NCBI RefSeq assembly: GCF_026151205.1
Contig: NC_087078.1
Location: forward strand, 9,812,675 to 9,876,674
DNA: 64,000 bases
DNA from: Bolinopsis microptera
Lineage: Eukaryota > Ctenophora > Tentaculata > Lobata > Bolinopsidae
Direction of reading: 5' to 3'
Shown here one piece after another: positions 56,101 to 64,000 of this stretch (its first letter is position 1; each line of letters begins with the position of its first letter). The notes beneath the pieces were generated by a model. It saw only the letters and a program-made list of their open reading frames with translations, was not told the origin of the DNA and made no database searches. The translations under genes were made by a program, and so were the position numbers.

Positions 56101-57539
56101 TAATTACCACACATCCCGGTATTGATGAAACATACCGTCAAATAGTACGTCAGTACTATTGGCCCAAAATGAAAGACGAAGTAGATCTTTTCATCAAGTC
56201 ATGTATCAAATGTGGGAGGGTGAAGCAGCCTGCTGCTTACCTGAAGGCCCCACTGAAGCACGTTATCGCACACGAGTTTAATGAGGCTCTGGTGATAGAC
56301 CACATAGTTCCCCAGTTGGAAGGTTCAACTGCCAGACGGAACAGATACATCTTAACTATGACTGACCTCTTTACGGGTTACACAGTTGCAGTGCCTTGTA
56401 AAACCCGCACGAGCGAAGAGACCATAAGAATCATCATGCATCATTGGATTCTTCGATTTGGAAATCCGAGAGAAATTATCGCGGACAACGATTCCTCCTT
56501 CACATCTGGAATTTTCAATGCAGTACTGGCGTTTTTTAACATTAAACCCACTCATGGTACGCCGTACAAGTGTTCGTCTACCGCTAAGGTTGAACGTTCA
56601 AACAAACGTATCAACAAGGCTCTTCGACTGACCTTGACAGGCAAACAGCTTAACGACTGGGATCTTTACCTCAACTATGTGTGTTTTGCACTTAATGGAC
56701 TACGATCTAGACACACTGGGGTATCCCCAAATCTCTTGGTATTCGGTAGGCGACTCAATACTCCACTTGATCTAACGATTGGAGGTAATCCTGTGGTGAT
56801 TGAACAGAAATCCAAACAACACGGCAAGGCGTACGAACTGTACCGCACGGTTAGAAACATAGTACAGAAGGCGAGAAGACACGCTGCCTTGGACTTCCAG
56901 TATGCTGACAACACTTACAACAAGAATTTACATGGTCCGTATCTGGATGAGGACGACTGGTGTTTCACGCTTATCAACTGCCCCAAACACAAGTTTGCTG
57001 AGAGATGGCAGGGACCCTACAGGATTTGTAAGAAAATCAGCGACCACCTTTATGTTGTTGAACTCGACAACGGTAAAGAAAAAGTAGTAAACATTTCTAA
57101 GCTAAAGAAATACGCTAAGAGCAAATTTTCGCCACAACTCAACAATACTGCCGAAAAGCTCCCTCCTGCTGGAGCTTCCTGTGAACCACAAGATATTCAG
57201 AGCCCTACACATGAAGAGACGGAGACACAATCGGGAACCATAGAGGTGGAGTTCCATCCGGTGAATTGCCGAGAAGAGGAAGCTGTAACACCCATCACTT
57301 CTAATCAATTCCCCGAATCAGAATTTGATCTAGCTGACTGGGAGATAGTTACACATGAAGATATCGTAGTGACACAAGATCACCAGGAAACACAAGGCAT
57401 TGAAGACACTACGACAGCCACACATCCACCTGAAGCGGATCCAACAGGCCCTGTAGAGGAGGACATGCGTTACCCACAACGATCTCGTATATCAAGGAAC
57501 CCTCTTCAGGTAATGTGGGGGAGCAAAAGCTACTTCTAA
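53082..57539 (+). CDS. pol: Retrotransposon Pol polyprotein (protease, reverse transcriptase, RNase H, integrase), Ty3/gypsy order
   Basis: An open frame of 1485 codons without a required ATG, reached by -1 shift from gag. Domains in order: aspartic protease with LIDTGSQATLV (codons ~60-70); reverse transcriptase with YSTFDLSKSFYQL and the active-site box YFLDDLCLAS; RNase H with TMDASQDGYGAEL and DCLSLVAL; integrase with the HHCC zinc region (HHSSLITTHPGIDE...CIKCG) and the catalytic D, D, E residues at ALVIDHIV, IIADNDSSF and AKVERSNK. A C-terminal acidic/Thr-rich tail has no clear chromodomain. PR-RT-RH-IN order is that of Ty3/gypsy. All catalytic residues are present and no stop interrupts it. 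No env-like ORF follows. Confidence 0.92.
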   Translation: MFPLPYSRPHRCQLFTKSFKPQQGRRLPEHRPGTVNKLVNGRPKDTVVVRGLAESSQVNCLIDTGSQATLVNFSLVKDLILERSIRKTNCVLSSFTKEKIRTAGQIDLTLTIVGARVLHSCIVVCEDMECNILLGMDFMSRNDISIHAGSNKITSPFGSAPFLHPPTSIKRRTKVRATSTVIVPPNTVMFIRGTLEQPTEQTTDNRSSILSGYLEPYDNLAVNDGLFATGALMYSEMGEVPIRVLNPSDDPIVVYGRKLLGFMKPTEIKNDLRKIKVQRIAGTNLNTPDSNPTVPVIEWTKERLFKDLRLGEVKIPEQDQQRLKEIVWKRRKCFSTHEFDLGTCNFFEAEINLKQDARPQYVPPIPTPYKRREVMEHHLRGMEKAGIIEETKEHTMWNSRVFLVPKPNQEGHFRFVADFRALNTHCMPDQYQLPNINHVVDRIGGAKWYSTFDLSKSFYQLRYKDSSRMLTAFTANHKRYIFNRMVMGHLTSSSQFSKMMDRLLTNIPLDQLCYFLDDLCLASNSVKEHLDRLELVLDKLLSSNMKLMPKKCEFLKHEVRFVGLTISQDGIKINAERVKAVKELPPPRSLKEAQQVMGFLSYNRKFVRNFAELAKPIYNLIDKKKKFSWTRTCQEGFDEIKRRIEEGITLTIPQVEDPHQSYTVTMDASQDGYGAELSQLQNGERRVIAYFSKRVPQHKRQWSQSKLEFEAMVESIEHWAIYLKGTQFLVKTDCLSLVALEKLFAKSNATMVRRLNKLADYRFRLQHLPGEENEVADFLSRYIHKKRECSRATQTEARDSFVPTFTEEKVVNCNLITLDSDIKATEPDDIPLIPQDFFTEDKVYPNSQGNRHLKNTALTEVELTSATENKVCICNSQQIPGNEPEVHAQLKVNMVTKNSSITQQLHIPSLIDLNRIKQAQEEDVVLTEVRKWVVKGERPKDLQKLRLPPELIRYWKQFTLLTVKNEVLCRKLITHNKQHNEIEVDRFLVLVPETLRETVLDLHHSSLITTHPGIDETYRQIVRQYYWPKMKDEVDLFIKSCIKCGRVKQPAAYLKAPLKHVIAHEFNEALVIDHIVPQLEGSTARRNRYILTMTDLFTGYTVAVPCKTRTSEETIRIIMHHWILRFGNPREIIADNDSSFTSGIFNAVLAFFNIKPTHGTPYKCSSTAKVERSNKRINKALRLTLTGKQLNDWDLYLNYVCFALNGLRSRHTGVSPNLLVFGRRLNTPLDLTIGGNPVVIEQKSKQHGKAYELYRTVRNIVQKARRHAALDFQYADNTYNKNLHGPYLDEDDWCFTLINCPKHKFAERWQGPYRICKKISDHLYVVELDNGKEKVVNISKLKKYAKSKFSPQLNNTAEKLPPAGASCEPQDIQSPTHEETETQSGTIEVEFHPVNCREEEAVTPITSNQFPESEFDLADWEIVTHEDIVVTQDHQETQGIEDTTTATHPPEADPTGPVEEDMRYPQRSRISRNPLQVMWGSKSYF
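53136..53177 (+). promoter_or_regulatory. -1 ribosomal frameshift signal between gag and pol
   Basis: TTTAAAC at 53136-53142 sits in the gag frame as T TTA AAC, a canonical -1 slippery heptamer. Seven nt later a perfect 7-bp GC stem, GGGCCGG (53150-53156) with CCGGCCC (53171-53177), encloses a 14-nt loop. pol is open in the -1 frame here and gag ends 10 nt after the stem. Confidence 0.85.
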
Positions 57540-58236
57540 CACAGTGGTTTTACTATGTCCTTGCCCTGGGGAAGCATGACGTTAAACTGCAAGCCCCAGT
57601 GATTTATACTTTCATTGGAACTGACGGATCGTCAGATAACGAGGTGATCCTCTGGAAGACGGATCGTCAGGTAATGAGGTGATCCTCTGGAAGATGCATC
57701 GAACTTCTTGTGGAGGAGGCTGATCCAGACCAACCGATTCAGTTGGTACAGCTATAACCTCGCTGAAACCTTTCCCATGGCAAGCTTTATATCCAACCAG
57801 AAGGAATGATCAGTTTTAAGTATTTTAAGGTGTGTAACAACCGTAATATTTTTGTATTTAGACTACAAAAGTTACTCACTTTTGGGGAGATGTGATACGC
57901 TAACATGCCACGACGGCTTAGGTACGAGGAACTGCCACGAGGGCAGGAAGATCATCGAGGAGCCAGAATTTTGAGATATTTTAACGGTATTGCAGATTTT
58001 TATTTAGTCATATGGTTTACAGACTCTTGTTTAAATTTGTTTTATTAGTACTGTTTGACTCCTGTTTATATTGTTTGTAGTGAGGGTTTTATCGTTGTGT
58101 ATAGATTTTCCGACTGAGTGCAGATACTCTATTTTAGTTTTCTACCTTATTTCAGTATATTCGTCCTGTGATTTTTTGTGTCAGCACTAAACATTTTAAA
58201 TTATATTTATACATATTTAGTTTTTAGAGGGTGAGA
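57540..58236 (+). other. Retrotransposon 3' untranslated region
   Basis: No ORF. GACGGATCGTCAG...GTGATCCTCTGGAA is tandemly duplicated at 57621-57697. The purine stretch AGAGGGTGAGA just before 58237 is the likely polypurine tract. Confidence 0.6.
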
Positions 58237-58634
58237 TGTTGTACTCTCCTTTCACGAGTGTACACGTCATTTTAGACATATACTAGTTCTTCTTCCTAAT
58301 CCTTTGTGGTTATTGACCTTTTGTTATTTAACCTCATTACTCACGGTTAGCTAGCTGTTCCCTCCTCACTTTCCTTAATTAGGCTTATTTGTGACCTCTT
58401 TTGTTTACTCAACAGTTTGACATGTTGAGTTGTACCCTATTTAGTTGATATGAGTTTAAGATCTTATCACGTGACCAGCATACGTGTCACGTGAATAGGA
58501 GTATTTAGAGGCAGTCAGGGAGACTGTTGGGACTCTTTCTTTGGGACGGATTTCTTACTGTATTACTCTTGATACTTTTTATACCCCTATTTTAACCACG
58601 AGTTTCCTTTGTACCCCTTACACCCCTCACTTTA
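58237..58634 (+). repeat. 3' LTR
   Basis: 398 bp, same length as the 5' LTR, differing at about six or seven sites (for example GACTTATA/GACATATA and GAAGAGG/GAATAGG). This implies roughly 1.5-2% divergence since insertion. Followed by the target duplication AGTG. Confidence 0.9.
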
Positions 58635-59296
58635 AGTGTTGGTTTATTTTCAACTAAAAATCGGGCTTCTTTAATCTTTCTGTTGATGAGTGATGTTCCT
58701 CTATCTACGATTTGAAGTTTAAGCTTTGGGGGGCCTTTGTGCTGAGGGTGACTTTCCCTGTAGTGCTTTGCTAGTGGCTTATCTTCGTAAGATTTTGCTG
58801 TTGGATTTGCCGCACTACGGTAATGCTCGTCGAACCTGCACTTGATCGGTCATGTATTTAGTTGAAAATAAACCAACACTCAACGATAAAACAGAGTTAA
58901 ACAATCTAACACAGTTTTTAGTTGAGTGACGTGTAAATAGTAATATTCTCGTTTAATTCTTTTATCTCTTTTAATCTTTTATCTCCTGTATAACGTCACG
59001 CTATTCGTTAATTTTCAGATGAGCCCAATTTTGTCAGTTTTATGTTCATATTTGCTCCGATTTCGTTAAAAACTATTTACGGTTGATAACTATTTTACAG
59101 TTATATATTTTGTTTGAAATAAATTTCGTCGTCAAATTTTTAATGTGAATATTGATCGTTATAATTGAATTAATACTATTTCAGAATATGAGTATGACGT
59201 AGAAATGTCGATACGTTATTCAGCTATTTATTTCCATTAGAATTTGTCTTCACTGAGTCTATTCAGAAACAATCAGAAATTTGAATAAAAGAACTA

Positions 59297-61263
59297 CCTT
59301 ATAGAACAGTTAACTCGTACAGTTCTAAACCGGTACAATTGCTTGATAGCAGTCAAAATTTATCGGATCTGATAATTATAATTAATTTGATAATTGATAT
59401 GTAAGCGGTCCACAGAAGCTGCGTACATATAGAACAAATAACGATAAGATTAACTATCTACGTGGCATAAACAAGTTGTTGAAAGAAAAAAAAAGAAGTA
59501 TTTTCGCACTTTAGTGTTAAAAGAAGAAGGATAAAGAAGTCTCTATGTTCACAAGTTCTCATCACCTGCCCCCAGCATTATAGTGGTTGCTAGGCACCCC
59601 TAATTGTACTACATCTACTTAGAGTTAACAATATCTACTTAGAGTTAACGGGAACTATAACAAACACCGAGAGTTCTTATTGTTGTCTTGTTGTTGTCTT
59701 AATGTTGTCTTAATGTTGCCTTAATGTTTGCTTTAATGTTGCCTAAATGTTGCCTTAATGTTGTCTTATAATTTTGTCTTATTGTGGTCTTAATGTTGTC
59801 TTATTGTGGTCTTAATGTTGTCTTATTGTGGTCTTAATGTTGTCTTATTGTGGTCTTAATGTTGTCTTATTGTTGCATCGGTGTTCGTTCAAGAGTCAAT
59901 ACTATTAACTTTAATTACAACAGCTTCACACTCTCCTGTGGCAACTGGGGATAGGTCCTCCAGAGCAGTACCTTGATAGGAGCGTCAGGACCTTGATAGG
60001 ATCGTCCTATTTGTCTTAATAATTAGTAACTCTTGGAAACGCTTGGTAACTCTTAGTAACTATAGTAACGCTTTGTAAAGCTTGGTAACTCTTGCTCGAA
60101 TATTACTGACTGACATAGTCATATGACGCACATTTCAAGAACTTTATGTAGGCAGTGCGCCATCGACAGTAAGACGCGCGCGCTGACCATTGAATGGTTT
60201 TTTAGCTCTTATTTCGGCCAGCACATTATTTTGGAAACAATCGAAAAGTTATAATACTTCCCATATAACAATTTTGTTGAAATTTGGTCAGCTTACGTAA
60301 ACACTTATGTTCTACTGAACCTAATTTAGTTTGAGCAATTTCGATGGTCAGAATTTGAGTTATCAAAGAATTTATACCTATTTTTTCATTTTTAGACCTC
60401 TTAATCAAGACCAATCTCTCCCAACTAAATTAGGTTCGGTGGTTAAGTATGATTGGAAGGTTCTGACAAATTTTCAGCATGATTCATGTTCAGGAACCGA
60501 AGATATGACAGAATAATATGACAAAAATCAACGAATTTCGTCAAATTACGCGACTTTTACAACTAATTTTGCTCCAAAAGCCGCGCACCATCAAATATGG
60601 CACCAAGGCGAAGCTCACTGATCATTCCAAAAAAGTATAAAAAATTTGATACTGTGAAAATTCTCACAGTCTCTAGAAAACAATGGTACAAAAATTTTGA
60701 AAATCCGAGCAAGTTTATTTTTATCGTGCACCCCCTACTTTATGCTTGATGTTTAGTTTTCTTCTCAAATTATAGAGTTTAACTTTATGCAAACGTCCTT
60801 GCGATGGAGTTCAGGGATATCAACCAGTAACCAAACTGATAACAAAAAGTAACTAATAATTACTAAACCGAAACGATCAGGCGTCTTAAAATGATATGTT
60901 GAGTTACTTTTATCATAACCACTTTCTATTCTGGATATCCCACATGCATTAATTCTAACGGTTATAACATTAATTCTCATTCATACAGTCATACAGTCAC
61001 TCTATTACTGTAATGATTGAATTGATTGTAAAATATTTGTCGACATGTAGCCGCATAACATTCATAACTTATATAGCACGACATTGCTGTGAATCATACG
61101 ATCTTATCATTTTCAGAAGTTGTATTGCACGCTATAATTCGTTTTCAGTTTCCTCCTTTTCATTGATCATAAAACTAAAAAGGCGGTAAGTCATGACGGA
61201 TATGATACGACGGACCACTCGGGTCACCCGTACCCAAGCGTCTCAACTTACGCCTTTTTGAGA
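59297..61263. other. No gene recognised
   Basis: AT-rich, with a TTGTCTTA-type array at 59680-59872. A short inverted pair (GAACCTAATTTAG near 60317 and CTAAATTAGGTTC near 60425) hints at another small element. No coding support. Confidence 0.4.
59680..59872. repeat. Array of TAATGTTGTCTTATTGTGGTCT-type units
   Basis: About ten imperfect units alternating TTGTCTTA and TGGTCTTA blocks. Confidence 0.85.
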
Positions 61264-62072
61264 ATTGTGTGCACGGGGGTGATGCAACGTCAATTAATGT
61301 CAATTAATGTCAATTAATGTCAATTAATGTCAATGTCAGTTTTGCAAAATTTTGGAATACTGACATTAATTGACACGATATTTTTCGACCAGAGATTATG
61401 TAGTTCTACCATATTTTTAGCACTTTAGAACGTTTATATCATCAATTTATTCACTACTATCACATATGGAAATGTGAAATGTGAAAAAAATTCAGATCAT
61501 TAAACAATAAAACTAAAATAATACGGTTTTCCGAAATTTAATTTTCTTAAATGGGCGTGGCCATCCAAGGGCGTGGTTCTCAACATCATCAGAACTTAAA
61601 ACCCACATTAAACGAAATGCCTTCATGACATTTATATTTGAATAACGAATCTTAAACAGCTAACATTACTCCTTCATACTAAAAAAGCCGATTCTAGATA
61701 TTTTACCTGTATAAGAAACCAATAAAATATGGGCGTGGCCGGTGGGGACCGAAGATGGAAGAGTTGGAAGCTGAAATTTTGTTTGGTGGTCTTTGAACCT
61801 AAGGATCAACAGATAAGAACATACTCATAATTATTCAAGGACATTTTGTTTTTTTGAACCGGTCTAACTTACATAGACGTGAATATCTTGAATATTTATC
61901 GAATAATGATAATCTCAAATTTCAAGACAAATTAATGTCAATTAATGTCAATTAATGTCAATTAATGTCAATTAATGTCAATTAATGTCAATTAATGTCA
62001 ATTAATGTCAATGTCAGTTTGGGGTTTTTATGGAATACTGACATTAATTGACGTTGCATCACCCCCGTGTGC
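61264..62072. mobile_element. G/C-tract-bounded element with decamer hairpin modules
   Basis: The left end is GTGCACGGGGGTGATGCAAC, then units of GTCAATTAAT and a hairpin ending ACTGACATTAATTGAC (61361-61376). The right end has a longer GTCAATTAAT array (61925-62012), the same hairpin, then GTTGCATCACCCCCGTG. The outer ends are inverted repeats of each other (~34 bp with a 2-base difference). Same plan as 33147-35420. No ORF. Confidence 0.7.
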
Positions 62073-62409
62073 ACTGTGTATGTTAATGTTATGATATTAT
62101 GAACACACAGAGTTATCCTATGATAATGAGCGTTGACAGTGTCTCTAAATCTAGCTAATCGTTCTAAACGGTTCCACGATAATAGTTGAACTCTAAATTT
62201 ACTTAGTTTACTTTTAGAGTTTTAGTATAACATGAAGTACTTTTTGGTTATGGACCGTCTATTCAACGAATTTGTTGCATATTTACAAACGTTGCAGAAT
62301 ATAAACTTGAAGTGATAGTTACTGTGCACTTGAAGAGTCATGTATCAAGACCGACGAGATCGATAAAGCTGAATTTTTGATAGTTCCCGCTTGAGTTTGT
62401 ACTTAAATA

Positions 62410-63166
62410 CAGGGTGGGCCAAAAGTCAGTGTGCAAACGTTGGGTCTTATACCTCCGCCGTGTTTTATATTTGAGGGTTGTTGCTTTGCAGATGGTTTAC
62501 TGTACCTACTGGTTCGAGGATTCCGTCAGCAAAATTTGAAAATTCGAATATTTTAGACCACGCCCATTCAATATTAAAACACTTATATTGTACTCTAGAT
62601 GTCTAATTTTTTTCAGAGACAGTAGATTAATAAATGTTGCATATGATCTGAAAATATGAGGCAAAACGGATTAGAAATGACGAAGTTATCAATCATTTTC
62701 TGTATCTCGTTAACAAAATTAACTGGGTGATTATGTGACACCGCGACACGACACCTTAATTGGGCAGCCTTCATGATTCCCATAATGTTTAACGGGGAGG
62801 TTAACGGGGTCACCTAATCACGTGATTAGGTAAACCAATCACCTGATCACACGTAATGAATAACCTCGTTAAGGTTCATATCTCGGTCATCTGAGAAGCT
62901 AGAACCCTCATTTTTTCAGGGCAAACGTAATTTAAATGGCCAAACACAATTCAATAAAATTTGGCTCGATCCGACTATCCAAACTATCAAATAAATGCGA
63001 AAATGAACCTTCTTTTGAAAAAAATGAACACAAATATGTTTCGATTTGACAAATTTCTCGAACCAGTGTTGGTAGTAAGTCATACCAGAACAAATTATTT
63101 CAATTGGGCACTCAGTGACTGAGCTATTAAGGCCATCGTTTGCACACTGACTTTTGGCCCACCCTG
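62410..63166. mobile_element. Mariner-type MITE with perfect 30-bp TIRs and TA target duplication
   Basis: 62410-62439 and 63137-63166 are perfect inverted repeats beginning CAGGGTGGGCCAAAAGT, the typical mariner-type end. TA flanks both sides (62408-62409, 63167-63168). The interior (~700 bp) encodes no transposase. Confidence 0.9.
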
Positions 63167-63168
63167 TA

Positions 63169-63930
63169 TATTATAAGAACAGTCGACGTTGTATTTAAGA
63201 AATTAAAGTTGTTCAAAATATGCCGTGAGTTGCAAATTATGTTTTGTGATTACATATTCGACAGGTAAGTTTAAGCTTTAAATATTTTCAAAGTCGCTGA
63301 CTGACTCATGGAACTCTTAAATTTTGCCAACTCTAAACCGCGTCCATACTTCAACCTGCTTTTAAAATATACTCTTAACTTACTACTTTTGTAATTTTAA
63401 TAGTAAAGACATCTAGTTGCAACTATGCTGAGAAAATTTGTCGATTAATATGTCAACAGTTATCTGTCCTCACATTGGATATTTTAATAAAATTATCTTC
63501 CAAATTTAATAAATACAGCTAAGTTACGTGTGCCAATGACGGTCTGACTGTCTGAGGCCCATGATATCCAGCTCGGCCTTTTATTCGCGAATAATGGTAT
63601 ATTTTACATCCCCAGACGGAACCCAGGCATATTTACCGCAGCTCATTGGCAAACAAAACTGTTGTTTTTTGTTGTAATATAGTTGGAGGCCAAACTGCTG
63701 CTTCGTGTCAGTTCGGCTGTTCTTTTTAGTACTAGTATCAACTACGGAGCTTTTGTTATCTTTTAACCAGTTGTATCACTCATTGATTAATCATTTATTA
63801 ATCACTTAATCACTCACAGTTTTATCAGTTGATTACTCAAAATGACAATTATATATACCATGATCATGAAGCACATAAGATATGATATGGTTGTTAATTT
63901 ATCAACACTTCTGTCCAGGAAGGATACCTA
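63169..63930. other. Upstream region of the right-edge gene; nothing recognised
   Basis: AT-rich. ATTAATCA/ATTAATCAC-like repeats lie near 63780-63830 just before the candidate exon. Confidence 0.4.
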
Positions 63931-64000
63931 ATGTTGTTGTGTGGTGTTAGTATTGCACTGATCATCTCCAGTACCTTACAGTCAGACTGCTCTGAAGATG
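63931..64000 (+). CDS. Candidate first coding exon of a secreted protein (partial)
   Basis: TTCTGTCCAG at 63909-63918 is a good 3' splice site. The ATG at 63931 then opens MLLCGVSIALIISSTLQS followed by DCSED, running off the window. This has the shape of a signal peptide with a plausible cleavage after LQS. Only 23 codons are visible, so identity is unknown. Confidence 0.45.
   Translation, partial: MLLCGVSIALIISSTLQSDCSED

Larger units (their letters stand above)
47355..59296. mobile_element. Large palindromic (foldback) element with two nested insertions in one arm
   Basis: The right arm, 58853-59296, is the reverse complement of the left arm, which is found in three pieces: 47355-47600, 51247-51423 and 58635-58660. 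Joined, the arms are about 445 bp with a ~190 bp centre (58661-58852). The left arm was broken first by 47601-51246, then at AGTG by the LTR retrotransposon. The right arm serves as the empty-site reference for both insertions. No ORF belongs to the outer element. Confidence 0.8.

Noticed and set aside
52254-57308. Antisense ORFs over gag and pol
   Set aside because: Shadows of the strongly supported gag and pol frames.
45136-64000. Search for the N-terminal exons of NAA15
   Set aside because: No minus-strand segment with TPR similarity and matching phase was found; they may be right of the window.

Overview
The window is from an AT-rich invertebrate animal nuclear genome. The evidence is spliced genes with GT-AG introns, a Ly6/uPAR three-finger protein, single-copy eukaryotic genes (NAA15, CCDC97, an APLF-like FHA protein, APMAP), a Pol III-type tRNA-Ile cluster, and a heavy load of tandem arrays and transposable elements. 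I cannot place it to phylum from sequence alone.

Layout, left to right. 1-5 kb: a 28-bp TIR element built around a dispersed palindromic motif, a Ly6/uPAR-like gene with an in-frame stop, and a DDE transposase relic carrying a small MITE with an 8-bp target duplication. 6-13 kb: a CCDC97-like gene on the minus strand. Its first intron holds a complete two-exon SVOP-like MFS transporter on the plus strand, and its second intron is mostly a 22-bp tandem array. 13.9-16.6 kb: a tandem pair of single-exon paralogs plus a third, truncated copy, with a gene-conversion-like patch. 17.9-20.9 kb: a spliced APLF-like FHA gene on the minus strand. 21-23 kb: a tangle of small inverted-repeat elements.

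23.7-44 kb: fifteen C-terminal exons of NAA15, the NatA auxiliary subunit, on the minus strand with consistent intron phases. Its introns are hosts. One 5-kb intron holds four tRNA-Ile(AAT) genes and an intronless NERD-nuclease/SF1-helicase gene broken by a frameshift. One 9.4-kb intron holds an intronless BTB gene, a three-exon APMAP-like gene (both plus strand), a LINE relic and a G/C-tract-bounded element with a perfect 660-bp tandem duplication. 44-47 kb: a 20-bp array of about 58 copies starting at a NAA15 splice acceptor, and other minisatellites.

47.3-59.3 kb: a nest of elements. A large palindromic foldback has its left arm interrupted first by a 3.6-kb foldback and then by a 7.2-kb Ty3/gypsy-type LTR retrotransposon with 398-bp LTRs. 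The retrotransposon has a clear -1 frameshift signal between gag and pol. 61-63 kb: a second G/C-tract decamer element and a mariner-type MITE with perfect 30-bp TIRs. The right edge carries what looks like the first coding exon of a secreted protein.

Two themes recur. Genes sit inside introns of other genes on the opposite strand. Tandem arrays begin at, or duplicate, splice sites of the host genes.
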